The translations under genes and the position numbers were made by a program. DNA of 64,000 nucleotides from Ancylobacter defluvii (lineage in GTDB: Bacteria; Pseudomonadota; Alphaproteobacteria; Rhizobiales; Xanthobacteraceae). Shown piece after piece: positions 8,503 through 17,041 of this stretch. The notes beneath the pieces were generated by a model. That model searched no databases and was not told where the DNA came from. It saw only the letters and a program-made list of their open reading frames with translations. The stretch's first letter is position 1, and each line of letters opens with the position of its first letter. The DNA is taken from assembly GCF_018390605.1 (NCBI RefSeq), contig NZ_JAHBGD010000004.1, forward strand, positions 1 to 64,000. Direction: 5' to 3'.

Positions 8503-9078
8503 CTATCCCTGAAAGCCGCTTGCTTCGAGAAACCCTGCTTCCTGCGCAGTTGTGGCGCGGCCCAGCATGAAATTGCGGTGCGGAAAGCGTTCGAAACGGC
8601 GGACGATGTCGCGGTGGCCTTTAGCGTGATCGAGCCATGGCTGCCCCAATCGGGCATTGAGTTTCACCGAGATGTCCTGGTCGGCGATATCCTCCGAATG
8701 CGCGAAGGGCAGGCAGAAGAACAGCCGTAAATCCGGCTCGACCCGCTCCATGTGCCCGGCATCGAGCGCCAGACGGGCGAAGTGCCGCGCCAGAGGATCG
8801 GTCGCATACATGTGGCCGGTGCCACGAAACGCGTTGCGCGGAAATTGGTCGGTGAGGATCAGCAAGGCGAGCGCGCCTTTCGCGTTTTCGATCCAGTCGT
8901 CATATCGTCGCGCCGCCACCGCCATGTGAAGATCGAGGTAGCGGTCACGGAAGATGCGATCGAATCCCTCATCCTTGTCGAACCAATGACCTTGGGCACC
9001 GGCGTCCTTCCAGAAGCCGACGACGTCCGAAATCAGCTCCTCGTCTCCTCGGGGTCGCATCCTGAGCGCGGCGATCAT
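8503..9078 (-). CDS. DUF924 family protein
   Basis: 191 residues: DVVGFWKDAGAQGHWFDKDE, then LALLILTDQFPRNAFRGTGH (family signature L-x-x-x-I-L-x-D-Q-F-P-R-N-x-F-R), FFCLPFAHSEDIADQ and GHRDIVRRFERFPHRN. These are the standard DUF924 landmarks; members are all-helical, TPR-like, of unknown function, and the length is normal. Its ATG (9078) overlaps the stop of the antiporter gene (ATGA), implying translational coupling. That pairing is unusual and gives the only functional hint. Confidence 0.88.
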   Translation of the reverse strand: MIAALRMRPRGDEELISDVVGFWKDAGAQGHWFDKDEGFDRIFRDRYLDLHMAVAARRYDDWIENAKGALALLILTDQFPRNAFRGTGHMYATDPLARHFARLALDAGHMERVEPDLRLFFCLPFAHSEDIADQDISVKLNARLGQPWLDHAKGHRDIVRRFERFPHRNFMLGRATTAQEAGFLEASGFQG

Positions 9079-10880
9079 GACGATGCCTCCGGCTCCATGG
9101 GCTGGCCCTTGCCTGGAGCATTGCCATGGATCAGTTCGCGGCCGGCACAGATGCCGTCGGCGGTCTCCAGAGCGAAGCGCTCGCTATCGCGTCGACGAAT
9201 GTCCACCATCACGCGCCCATGTTCGTCCTCATCCACATCCATCAGTTCAAGCGCCTTCCGGCTGAGAGCCAGCGCCGATTCGAAGGCATCGCGGATCTGG
9301 AATTCCACGCCTGCATGGATCAGTTCGATGGCATGCTCGCGGTCGAAGGAGCGCGCCAGCACCGGAACCAGCGGGAACTCCGCCTTGACCAACTCGGCGA
9401 CCTTCAGGCTCGCTTCGCGGTCGTAGACGGCGATGACGATGAGGCGGGCGTCGTGCGCGCCGGCAGCATGAAGGATGTCGAGGCGCGCGCCGTCGCCAAA
9501 ATAGACCTTGAACCCGAAATCCTGCGCATCGCGAATGGTGTCGGTGTCGGTGTCGATGATGGAGATCGAGCAACCATTCGCCAGCAGAGGCTGGCTGACA
9601 ATCTGGCCGAAGCGCCCGAATCCGATCAGCAGCACGCTGGCCGACAGGTTCTCCGCCGCCTCGACCCCCTCCATCGATGGCGCGGGCTTTGGCATCAGCC
9701 GGTCGTGCAGGATGATCATGAGCGGGGTGAGCGCCATCGAGACGATGATGGTCGCCGTCAGGATGGGGTTAGCTTCGCCGTCGATGATGCCGACCGATGC
9801 GGCCGCAGCGTAGAGGACGAAGGCGAATTCGCCGCCCTGCGCCATCAGCACGGCGCGTTCGATCGCTTCCCGGTTGCCAGCCCGGAATAGGCGGGCGACC
9901 GCATAGATGCCAATGGTCTTCAGCACCATGTACGCGATGACGGCGACGAGGATGAGGCGCCAGTTGGCGGCGATCACCGCAAGATCGAGCGACATGCCGA
10001 CGCCGAGGAAGAACAGGCCGAGCAGGATGCCGCGGAACGGCTCGACATCGGCCTCGAGCTGGTGGCGGAAGGAAGATTCCGACAGCAGTACGCCAGCGAG
10101 GAAGGCGCCCATCGCCATCGACAGGCCGCCCAGTTGCATGGCGAGCGCAGCGCCGAGCACGACGAACAGCGCCGCTGCCGTCATCACCTCGCGCGCCCTG
10201 GCCTTGCCGAGAATACGAAACAGCGGGTCGAGCAGATAGCGGCCGGCGACGATCAAGCCAAGGATCGACGCGAGGCCGATGGTGACGCCAGTCAGCCGAC
10301 TGGCGAGCGTGGCACTCTCGCCGCCGGGCGCCAGAAAGGCGACAAGCGCCAGCAGCGGCACGATGGCTAGGTCCTCGAGCAGCAGGATCGCAACGATCCG
10401 CCGGCCTTTCGGCAGCCCCATCGCACGGCGCTCCTCGAGCATCTGCATGACGATAGCAGTCGAGGTCAGCACGAAGCCCGTGCCCGCGACGAATCTCTGA
10501 GGCACCGAATAGCCGAGCGTCAGGCCGACACAGGTGAGCAGCCCGATGCACAACGCGACGTGGAGAAGGCCAAGACCGAAGATCTCGCCCCGCATCGACC
10601 ACAGCCGCGAGGGCTGCATCTCCAGCCCGATGATGAACAGGAACATGACGACGCCGAGCTCGGCGACGTGCAGGATTGATTGCGTATTGGGGAACAGGCC
10701 GACGCCGAACGGTCCGATCACTAATCCCGCGGCAAGATAACCGAGCACGGAACCGAGGCCGAGCCGCTTGAACAGCGGCGCAGCGACGACCGCCGCGCCG
10801 AGCAACACGGCGACCGGAATGAGATCGAAGCCGCCATGGGAGGCGGCCTCAGTGGCGTGAGTGGCGGTCTCGGCGGCCAT
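9075..10880 (-). CDS. KefB/KefC-type cation:proton antiporter with TrkA-N domain, copy 2
   Basis: 601 residues with a His-rich start (ETATHATEAASHGG). The transport domain carries FKRLGLGSVLGYLAAGLVIGP, VAELGVVMFLFIIGLEMQP, TSTAIVMQMLEERR and MAQGGEFAFVLYAAAAS. The RCK domain carries LLIGFGRFGQIVSQPL and the acidic FGDGARLDIL. It is clearly paralogous to 3351-5126 along its whole length. Its start lies three bases after the stop of a small membrane protein gene, and its stop overlaps the DUF924 gene, so it is the centre of a minus-strand operon that may begin with the SDR at 12007. Function: K+ or Na+ efflux coupled to H+ entry; the ion is not determinable. Confidence 0.92.
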   Translation of the reverse strand: MAAETATHATEAASHGGFDLIPVAVLLGAAVVAAPLFKRLGLGSVLGYLAAGLVIGPFGVGLFPNTQSILHVAELGVVMFLFIIGLEMQPSRLWSMRGEIFGLGLLHVALCIGLLTCVGLTLGYSVPQRFVAGTGFVLTSTAIVMQMLEERRAMGLPKGRRIVAILLLEDLAIVPLLALVAFLAPGGESATLASRLTGVTIGLASILGLIVAGRYLLDPLFRILGKARAREVMTAAALFVVLGAALAMQLGGLSMAMGAFLAGVLLSESSFRHQLEADVEPFRGILLGLFFLGVGMSLDLAVIAANWRLILVAVIAYMVLKTIGIYAVARLFRAGNREAIERAVLMAQGGEFAFVLYAAAASVGIIDGEANPILTATIIVSMALTPLMIILHDRLMPKPAPSMEGVEAAENLSASVLLIGFGRFGQIVSQPLLANGCSISIIDTDTDTIRDAQDFGFKVYFGDGARLDILHAAGAHDARLIVIAVYDREASLKVAELVKAEFPLVPVLARSFDREHAIELIHAGVEFQIRDAFESALALSRKALELMDVDEDEHGRVMVDIRRRDSERFALETADGICAGRELIHGNAPGKGQPMEPEASS

Positions 10881-10883
10881 CGG

Positions 10884-11153
10884 TTAGCCTCTCGCCAGTC
10901 GCCAGGCGAAGAGCGCGGCAATGACAGCCGGCAGGGCGAAGACGACGAGGAGGATCGGCAGTTCCTGCACCATGGTGTATCCGGCCTTCGTCACGCCGAT
11001 CCACATGTTGACGAGCGCCACGACCAGCCAGACAGGCACGAAGACCTTCGCCGCTGCGGCGACCCCGGCGACATCGCCGCCCCAGAGCTTCCCGAACAGG
11101 GCGAAAACGCCGAGCAAAAGGACGCCTCCGGTGATGACAAGCAGCATGTGCAT
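10884..11153 (-). CDS. Small integral membrane protein (89 aa) ahead of the antiporter
   Basis: It starts MHMLLVITGGVLLLGVFALF and has three predicted membrane segments: residues ~3-21, ~36-54 (FVPVWLVVALVNMWIG) and ~64-84 (ELPILLVVFALPAVIAALFA). ATG 11153 follows AAGGACC at good spacing. It ends three bases before the antiporter start. No family is recognised; the tight coupling suggests an accessory subunit or regulator of the antiporter, which is inference only. The same frame stays open upstream through the SDR gene, but that part is antisense-like noise. Confidence 0.7.
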   Translation of the reverse strand: MHMLLVITGGVLLLGVFALFGKLWGGDVAGVAAAAKVFVPVWLVVALVNMWIGVTKAGYTMVQELPILLVVFALPAVIAALFAWRLARG

Positions 11154-11233
11154 GTGTGGTCCTTGCCCTCGTGACGGCAAAAGGAGCGGCCTGGCTTTTG
11201 GACAGGCCGCCCCGAACTGACTTGTCCGAAATC

Positions 11234-12007
11234 CTATTTGGTCGTGTAACCGCCATTGACGAGAATGGTCTGGCCGGTCATCCACCAGCCCTCCGAGACC
11301 ATGAAGCGGATATAGGGCACGATGTCTTCGATATCGGTCAGCCCGGTCTTGGAGAAGTTGGAGAGCGCCGCGGCGGTCTTGTGATAGGCGACTGCATCCT
11401 CGCCCTCGGCCGGATAGAAGAAGGGCGTATCCATCGGGCCGGGGCCGATCGCCGTCACCGAGATGCCGCGCTCGCCGAACTCCTTGGACGCTGCCCGCGT
11501 GAAATGCTCGACTGGCGCCTTGGTGCCGGCATAGGCGGCGTAGAAGGGCGTAAAGGCGCCGAGCAGCGACGTGACCAGCGTGCAGACCTTGCCGTTGTCG
11601 TTGAGATGCTTGCCGGCTTCCTTGAGGAAGAAGAAGGCGGTCTTGGAGTTCACCGCGGTCATCTCGTCGTATTCGGCTTCCGAGACCTCGACCATCGGCT
11701 TCTTCAGCACCTTGCCGACGGTGTTGATGGCGATGTCCGGCTTGCCGATGGCGGCGACCGCATCGGCGAAGAGCTTCTCCATCGCCCCTGCCGTGGTGAG
11801 GTCGGCCTGGATGGCGACGGCCTCGGCTCCGGCGCCCTTGACGGCAGCGACTGTTGCGTCGGCATCGGCCTTGGTCGAGGCGCTGTTGTAGTGGATGGCG
11901 ATCGCCTTGGCGCCATGGGCGGCGAGATCGCGTGCGATCAGTCCGCCGAGATTCTTCGCGCCGCCGGCGATGATGACGGTTTTGCCCTTGATGCTGTAGT
12001 CGGTCAT
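11234..12007 (-). CDS. Short-chain dehydrogenase/reductase
   Basis: 257 residues. The Rossmann start is KTVIIAGGAKNLGGLIARDL, a variant of the usual TGxxxGIG with G-G-A-K-N-L-G-G. The classical NNAG position reads INTVGKV. The catalytic Tyr and Lys lie in FYAAYAGTKAPVEHF (Y-x-x-x-K) with Ser in LVTSLLG; the C-terminus GWWMTGQTILVNGGYTT is canonical. NADP preference is suggested by AIHYNSASTKAD after strand 2. Substrate unknown. A LysR gene is divergent 142 bases away, and a 7-base inverted repeat lies between them. The antiporter operon follows by 80 bases on the same strand. Confidence 0.9.
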   Translation of the reverse strand: MTDYSIKGKTVIIAGGAKNLGGLIARDLAAHGAKAIAIHYNSASTKADADATVAAVKGAGAEAVAIQADLTTAGAMEKLFADAVAAIGKPDIAINTVGKVLKKPMVEVSEAEYDEMTAVNSKTAFFFLKEAGKHLNDNGKVCTLVTSLLGAFTPFYAAYAGTKAPVEHFTRAASKEFGERGISVTAIGPGPMDTPFFYPAEGEDAVAYHKTAAALSNFSKTGLTDIEDIVPYIRFMVSEGWWMTGQTILVNGGYTTK

Positions 12008-12068
12008 GGGGTGGCCTCCTTTGCCAAAACGGCGACCACATCGGCCGTCGCTTTCGTTAGGGAAGCGT

Positions 12069-12103
12069 ATCGTCTAGAATTGACTGATAAAGACGATCAT
12101 TCT
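12069..12103. promoter_or_regulatory. Candidate LysR operator between SDR and its LysR
   Basis: Arms atcgtct (12069-12075) and agacgat (12091-12097) form a perfect 7-base inverted repeat with a 15-base spacer. A second 5-base pair (agaat 12076-12080, attct 12099-12103) overlaps it. The site sits in the 142-base divergent gap, the usual place for LysR binding. Not tested beyond the visible symmetry. Confidence 0.45.
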
Positions 12104-12149
12104 GACATCACCTGCCAGAATATCGGCACAATGAAGGGCCGCTCTCACA

Positions 12150-13052
12150 TTGGATCGTATCGACCTGTTCCGTGTCTTCACCCGCGTCGTCGAATGTTCG
12201 AGTTTCACCCGCGCCGCTGACACGCTTGGTATCCCGCGCTCCTCCGTGTCGGCGGCCGTGCAGGAACTTGAGGGTCGCGTCGGCGCGCGCCTGCTTCATC
12301 GCACCACCCGCAAGGTCTCACCGACGCAGGACGGCATAGCCTTCTACGATCACTGCCTGCGGGTCATCGCCGATGTCGAGGATACGGAGAACCTGTTTCG
12401 GCAGACGGCGGCCCAACCGTCGGGCAGGCTACGGATCGACGTCCCTGGCCGCATTGGACGGCTCATCATCGCGCCGGCGCTTCCCGACTTCCTCGATTTC
12501 TATCCGCAGATTGATATCGACCTTGGCGTCACCGATCGCGCGGTGAACCTGGTCGAGGACAGCGTCGATTGCGTGCTGCGCGTCGGACCGCTCGACGATT
12601 CCGGACTGATCGCAAGGTCGATCGGCAAGCTGGCGCTGATCAATGTCGCCAGCCCCGCCTATCTGAAGCGTCATGGCAACCCCGAAAGCCCTGACGATCT
12701 CGGCGACCATTGGGCTGTCAACTATGCTTCGCCTTCCAGCGGCCGGATCGAGGACTGGGAATGGGTAGAGCATGGCGCGCTGCGCACTATGCCGATGCGT
12801 GGCCGCGTCACCGTCAACAGCGCCGAGGCGTACATCGCCTGTTGCCTTGCGGGCCTCGGCTTGATCCAGATCCCGGCTTATGACGTTCGCATCCATCTGG
12901 ACGCAGGTGAACTGGTTGAAGTCATGCCGAGTCACCGGGCCGAGGCCATGCCCATGACATTACTCTATCCACACAGGCAGCATCTTTCGCGACGAGTGCA
13001 GGTCTTCGCCGATTGGCTTGAGGCGCTGCTCAAACGGCATCTCTTGAAATAG
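12150..13052 (+). CDS. LysR-type transcriptional regulator (CrgA/DmlR-like)
   Basis: 300 residues from a TTG at 12150; no ATG or GTG fits, and the next residues (DRIDLFRVFTRVVECSSFTR) align with the family N-terminus. The winged HTH is AADTLGIPRSSVSAAVQELE, followed by HRTTRKVSPTQDG, typical of the subgroup that represses neighbouring oxidoreductases. The effector domain has RLRIDVPGRIGRLIIAPALP. It is divergent from the SDR at 12007, its probable target. Confidence 0.88.
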   Translation: MDRIDLFRVFTRVVECSSFTRAADTLGIPRSSVSAAVQELEGRVGARLLHRTTRKVSPTQDGIAFYDHCLRVIADVEDTENLFRQTAAQPSGRLRIDVPGRIGRLIIAPALPDFLDFYPQIDIDLGVTDRAVNLVEDSVDCVLRVGPLDDSGLIARSIGKLALINVASPAYLKRHGNPESPDDLGDHWAVNYASPSSGRIEDWEWVEHGALRTMPMRGRVTVNSAEAYIACCLAGLGLIQIPAYDVRIHLDAGELVEVMPSHRAEAMPMTLLYPHRQHLSRRVQVFADWLEALLKRHLLK

Positions 13053-13095
13053 GCGGCCCGCTACGTGCAGTCCGATCACTGTCGACTACATTCGT

Positions 13096-13278
13096 GTGAC
13101 AATAGAGGATGTTGGCGGAAGGCATTTCTTGAAAATGGCGAAGTCAGCCAAAATACGGGCCATGCCCGACGAAGATGCGCACTATGTCTACGCTATAGCC
13201 CCTAACGCCGCACGCAGTGTGCTGAGGGACCTGTCGTCTCAGTTTGTCAGGACTGAGTGGCGGGCCAAGGACACGTAG
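13096..13278 (+). CDS. Small protein related to the repeated family (diverged copy B)
   Basis: From GTG 13096 the 60-codon frame reads VTIEDVGGRHFLKMAKSAKI, then RAMPDEDAHYVYAIAPNAAR and a C-terminal tail SVLRDLSSQFVRTEWRAKDT. The middle matches the core shared with 6754-6882 and 21835-21894 (P-[DG]-[ED]-D-x-x-Y-[VI]-Y-A-I-A). The tail is different, so this is either a distinct family member or a fused relic. There is no strong ribosome site. It lies in the gap between two convergent LysR genes. Confidence 0.35.
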   Translation: MTIEDVGGRHFLKMAKSAKIRAMPDEDAHYVYAIAPNAARSVLRDLSSQFVRTEWRAKDT

Positions 13279-13285
13279 GCTGACA

Positions 13286-14185
13286 TCAAGGGGTTGGATT
13301 TGACGATCGCGCTTCCTTGAGAAGCCAGTTAGCGAAAACCTGTATTGGCCCTTCACTCAGCCGGATCGGCTCCGGCAGGACGAGGCAGAAGGTCTTGGAG
13401 ATCGACTGACCGTCAGGCCAAGGCGCGATCAGTCGCCCTTCCGCCAACTCGGTTTCGATATAGAGGCGCGGTACCAGCGCAACGCCGAGACCGGCCAGCG
13501 CGGCTTCGATCAGCATGGAGTGAAGATCATAACGGGGGCCGATTGCAGGATTGGTCAGCACGATCCCGGTTTCCTGCGCATAGCGTTGCCAGGCGTCCGG
13601 GTTCTGACGTCGATGAAGGCGCGGCAGTTCATCCAGGAAGACCGCTCCTTCACCTCTATCGAGAAGCGTCGGATGGCAAACCGGCACCAGCATCTCATGC
13701 AACAGGCGGTGCGTTCTCATTCCCGTCCAGGCAGGATGCTCGAAATGGATCGCAGCATCGAAACCACTTCCGGCAAGCACAAACGGCTCCATCCGTTCGG
13801 AAAGATGCACGATGATGTTTGGGTGCCTTTCCCGAAACCGCGCCAGGCGGGGAATGAGCCAGCGGACGGCAAATGTCGGGATGGTGGCGATGTCGAGGCT
13901 CGCGCCGTCGCTGGGCTGCCCCATCAGATATTGGCTGTCGCGCTCCAGCCGGTCGAGTGCCTCGCGGACCTGAGCGGCATAACGCTCTCCATTCGGCAAA
14001 AGCCGGACACGATTGCCGACCCGCTCGAACAACGTGACGCCAAGGAAAGCTTCCAGCCGGCCGATCTGGCGGCTGATTGCGCCTTCGGTCAGGGCCAGTT
14101 CGTCGGCTGCGCGAGCGAAGCTGCCATGACGAGCGGACGCCTCGAACGCCATGAGTGCGGAATTGCTGGGAATCTTGCGGCGCAT
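13286..14185 (-). CDS. LysR-type regulator (GcvA-like)
   Basis: 299 residues. It starts MRRKIPSNSALMAFEASARH, the GcvA/AmpR-type N-terminus, with HTH AADELALTEGAISRQIGRLE and LFERVGNRVRLLPNGE. The effector domain includes LDIATIPTFAVRWLIPRLAR, typical of GcvA-like proteins. It is divergent from the three-gene cluster at 14355-16093 and probably controls it. The 169-base gap is AT-rich (around 14262-14300), with TATA repeats that could hold the promoter and operator. Confidence 0.88.
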   Translation of the reverse strand: MRRKIPSNSALMAFEASARHGSFARAADELALTEGAISRQIGRLEAFLGVTLFERVGNRVRLLPNGERYAAQVREALDRLERDSQYLMGQPSDGASLDIATIPTFAVRWLIPRLARFRERHPNIIVHLSERMEPFVLAGSGFDAAIHFEHPAWTGMRTHRLLHEMLVPVCHPTLLDRGEGAVFLDELPRLHRRQNPDAWQRYAQETGIVLTNPAIGPRYDLHSMLIEAALAGLGVALVPRLYIETELAEGRLIAPWPDGQSISKTFCLVLPEPIRLSEGPIQVFANWLLKEARSSNPTP

Positions 14186-14354
14186 TGACGGTTCCCGACA
14201 GGATGGTTCGGCCTCCGATCCGTCGCACCTTGATATTAGATCACTGAAGCATGACCCGATGTCAATATATAGCCGAATATAGGCAGTCTATCATGAGAAA
14301 ATATCAACAAAAGACAAGGCCGGAAGCTTCATGCTTCCGGTCGAAGGTGGCGCA

Positions 14355-14900
14355 ATGATCTATACGGTGGAATGCAGCTTTGCCGATCCCGGCAGTGAGG
14401 CGGAATGGAACGACTTCTACAGCCTGGATAAGCTGCCAGCCCTGATTTCGGTGAGCGGTTTCCATACCTCACAGCGTTTCAAGGCGTTGAGCCGCGGCTG
14501 CCCCGTCTATCTGGCCCTTCATTCGATTGATGGTCTCGATATTCTGACGGGCGAGGAGTACCAGCAGAAGGGCGGCGGCAATTTTGCACGCTGGCAGCAG
14601 CACATCACCGACTGGCACCGGAACCTCTATGGCGGCGTCGAGCGCGCTCCGGCCATTGGTGAGGGCGAATATCTGGCGTTGAGCGCCACAGGCCCCGAAC
14701 CTCTGATCCGGTTGGGCCTCACCCCATATGCGATGCAGGCGGTCGCCATGGAGAAGTTCCCGGAACACCGCTGGCTCGCCAAGGTGGAGCGCGGCAATGT
14801 GCCTGACATCGGGCACTTACCGGAAGGCGTCCATGTCTATGCGCCGATGACGGCGCAGTTGACGCGTGACGGTGACGCCGCCTTCGGGAAGGCACGGTAG
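14355..14900 (+). CDS. Uncharacterised protein, possibly ferredoxin-like/dabb-type fold (181 aa)
   Basis: It starts MIYTVECSFADPGSEAEWND, followed by FYSLDKLPALISVSGFHTSQ and RFKAL. A strand followed by W-N-x-F-Y-x-x-D-K-L-P-x-L-x-x-V-x-G-F is the pattern of short alpha-beta barrel proteins that bind small aromatics or act on carbonyls. I do not assign a named family. ATG 14355 has AAGGTGG before it; an in-frame ATG at 14331 is possible. It is the first gene of a run with the tautomerase-like and metallo-beta-lactamase-fold genes (gaps of 6 and 17 bases). Confidence 0.6.
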   Translation: MIYTVECSFADPGSEAEWNDFYSLDKLPALISVSGFHTSQRFKALSRGCPVYLALHSIDGLDILTGEEYQQKGGGNFARWQQHITDWHRNLYGGVERAPAIGEGEYLALSATGPEPLIRLGLTPYAMQAVAMEKFPEHRWLAKVERGNVPDIGHLPEGVHVYAPMTAQLTRDGDAAFGKAR

Positions 14901-14906
14901 GCCCCA

Positions 14907-15233
14907 ATGCCGAATGTCACGATCTACATCCCGGCAGACAGGATGCCGCCGGACGAAGCCCTCGCAGAGCTCACGGACCAATGCACCGAACTCTGCACCG
15001 GCATTCTCCGGGCTGCACTGGTGAATGTGCATGTCATCTATGTCGCTGTCCGGTACGGCCGGGGACACCCGGCCTTCGCGGAAATCCAATATCGCCTTGA
15101 GTCCTTTCGGACGCCGCCGGTCATGGAGCGGTTCATGGAAGGGCTGGACGACGCCATAAAGCGCACTATCGGCCTCACCGCGCGCATCCGTTGCTTTGGC
15201 TATGCAGCGTCGAGCATTCACGCGCGAAATTGA
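14907..15233 (+). CDS. Tautomerase-like small protein (108 aa)
   Basis: After removal of Met the protein would start with Pro (PNVTIYIPADRMP), as in 4-oxalocrotonate tautomerase enzymes, where Pro1 is the catalytic base. The length of about 108 with an internal beta-alpha-beta repeat fits the CHMI/MIF branch. Other conserved-looking parts are VNVHVIYVAVRYGRGHPAF and LTARIRCFGYAA. The substrate is not evident; the neighbours suggest turnover of an unsaturated keto acid or lactone. Six bases separate it from the previous stop. Confidence 0.6.
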   Translation: MPNVTIYIPADRMPPDEALAELTDQCTELCTGILRAALVNVHVIYVAVRYGRGHPAFAEIQYRLESFRTPPVMERFMEGLDDAIKRTIGLTARIRCFGYAASSIHARN

Positions 15234-15250
15234 GCTAATTCTTAGAGAAA

Positions 15251-16093
15251 ATGATGTCTAATACTGCATTTCCCAACCAACACATCGGTGACTTAACAAT
15301 CACCGCTATCAACGATGGCTATCTCCACGCGAGTTTCGATTTCCTTGCGAATATCGACGCAGCCGATGCTTCCCGAATGCAGGAGAATGCGGGGATAGCG
15401 GATCATACCTCGATCCATATCAACTGCTACCTTGTGCGCGGCAGCGGTCGCACAATCCTGATCGACGCAGGAGCGGGTGGATTCAAACAGTGGGGCGGTC
15501 AATTAACTGCCAGCCTGCTACTCGCTGGCATCGAGCCTTCGGATATCGACGCGATCCTGTTGACGCATGCCCATCCCGATCATGTCGGGGGGCTGATGGA
15601 CGCTTCAGGAGCAGCAGTCTTCCCGAACGCCGAACTTATTGCCCACCATCGGGAAGTCGCGTTCTGGCAGGATGACGGCAATCTGAGCCGCGCACCCGAG
15701 CGTGCCCGTGGCAACTTCCTCGTGGCGCGTCAGGCGTTCGACGGCTACCGCAACCGGCTGCGCACCTTCGATGCCGGTGAGGTGCTTCCCGGCATCACAG
15801 CAATGCCGCTGCCGGGGCATACCGCCGGACACACCGGCTATCGGCTCGATTCAGGGGACAAGAGCCTGCTGGTCTGGGGCGACATCGTTCATTTCCCGCA
15901 GATTCAGGTGCCGCGCCCGGAGGTGTCGATCGCGTTCGATCAGGATGCGCATCTCGCCGCCGATACGCGGTCGAGGCTCCTGGACTCGGTCGCTTCGGAT
16001 CGGCTGCTGATCGCCGGTATGCACCTCGGCGAACCCGGCTTCGCGCGGATCGAGCGGAAAAAGCTGGCTTACAGCGTCGCATATGAGGAATGA
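15251..16093 (+). CDS. Metallo-beta-lactamase fold hydrolase
   Basis: 280 residues. The zinc motif is ILLTHAHPDHVGGLMDASG (H-x-H-x-D-H), with LIDAGAGG before it, the third His in PLPGHTAGHTGYRLDSGD, an Asp in LLVWGDIVHFPQI and a final His in IAGMHLGEPGF. This is the AHL-lactonase/glyoxalase-II-like branch with a full metal ligand set. AHL lactonase activity is possible but cannot be claimed from sequence. Two adjacent ATGs (15251, 15254) could start it. It ends the run that begins at 14355. Confidence 0.88.
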   Translation: MMSNTAFPNQHIGDLTITAINDGYLHASFDFLANIDAADASRMQENAGIADHTSIHINCYLVRGSGRTILIDAGAGGFKQWGGQLTASLLLAGIEPSDIDAILLTHAHPDHVGGLMDASGAAVFPNAELIAHHREVAFWQDDGNLSRAPERARGNFLVARQAFDGYRNRLRTFDAGEVLPGITAMPLPGHTAGHTGYRLDSGDKSLLVWGDIVHFPQIQVPRPEVSIAFDQDAHLAADTRSRLLDSVASDRLLIAGMHLGEPGFARIERKKLAYSVAYEE

Positions 16094-16145
16094 GCGCGCG
16101 CCGCCGTCGGCGCGACCTGCGTTCGAAGCCACAGAGCTTCCACGC

Positions 16146-17033
16146 TTACGCGCTCAAAACCGCCCGCAGCAGAAAATCTCTGACATGCACAACACGAGGA
16201 TGGCGCAGCGCCGTCTTGTTCCAGACGAGATAGAGCGTGTTGTCCGGCCCTGGCCGCGTCGTCGGCAGTTCAACGAGTTGCCCGCTCGCCAGAGCTTCGG
16301 CGCACAGATAGTCCGGCAGCACCGTCCATCCCGTTCCGGCCAGCGCCATGCCGATCAGGATGCGCAGGTCCGGCGCCGTCACCACGGCCTGCATGTGGGT
16401 GGCCTTGCCAAAGACGTGTTCGAAGAACGGCCGAAGCAACGGAAGGGTCTCATCATAAGCGATGCAGGGCAGCCCGCACAGGAACTCGGCCGTGACGGTG
16501 CGCGCCCTGGTCCGCTCTGCAAGAGCCGGTGCGGCGACCAGCACCAGGCGCTCCCGGCCCAGTTCGGCAAAGCCGTGGCTTCCGTCCGGCGGCGACGCGG
16601 TAACGGCAAGATCGGCATGGCCCTCATCCAGCGCCGCATAGATGCGCTCGCGGTTGCCGGTCTGGATGCGTAGCCGCAGGCCTTCCCCCACGAGCGGCGC
16701 CAAAGCGGGGCAGATGCGGGCGGAGAGATATTCCGCCGGGCCGACCAGATGGACGGTGCCGCTCAAATGGCTGGAGCGCGCCTGCGCCGCACCCATGGTC
16801 GCCTCGATCCCGTCGAGCTGGGAGGCGATCGAACGGGCGAGATCGTCGGCAGCGGCGGTCGGGGCAACCCCGCGCGCCTGTCGGATGAAGAGCGGCTTGC
16901 CCAGCATCTCCTCCAGAGCAGCGATATGGGCTGACGCTGCCGGCTGGGTGATACAGAGACGCACGGCCGCGCGGGTCAGCGAGCCGGCGCGGTAGGTGTC
17001 GAGGAAGGTGCGCAGATAGATGAGGTAGTTCAT
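16146..17033 (-). CDS. LysR-type regulator divergent from the DJ-1/MFS pair
   Basis: 295 residues from ATG 17033 (MNYLIYLRTFLDTYRAGSLT). The HTH is AAVRLCITQPAASAHIAALE, then LFIRQARGVAPTAAADD. A periplasmic-binding-like effector domain follows (TVHLVGPAEYLSARICPALA). An 8-base perfect inverted repeat sits 9 bases upstream of the start, suggesting autorepression and control of the divergent 17135-19038 operon. Confidence 0.88.
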   Translation of the reverse strand: MNYLIYLRTFLDTYRAGSLTRAAVRLCITQPAASAHIAALEEMLGKPLFIRQARGVAPTAAADDLARSIASQLDGIEATMGAAQARSSHLSGTVHLVGPAEYLSARICPALAPLVGEGLRLRIQTGNRERIYAALDEGHADLAVTASPPDGSHGFAELGRERLVLVAAPALAERTRARTVTAEFLCGLPCIAYDETLPLLRPFFEHVFGKATHMQAVVTAPDLRILIGMALAGTGWTVLPDYLCAEALASGQLVELPTTRPGPDNTLYLVWNKTALRHPRVVHVRDFLLRAVLSA

Positions 17034-17041
17034 GAGCGTCA

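Noticed and set aside
10884-12041. One long minus-strand frame covering the small membrane protein and the SDR
   Set aside because: The upstream part is out of frame with the clear SDR; only the last 89 codons look like a membrane protein.
15251-16093. Naming the MBL-fold protein an AHL lactonase
   Set aside because: The metal ligands fit many MBL hydrolases; no feature specific for AHL lactonases was seen.
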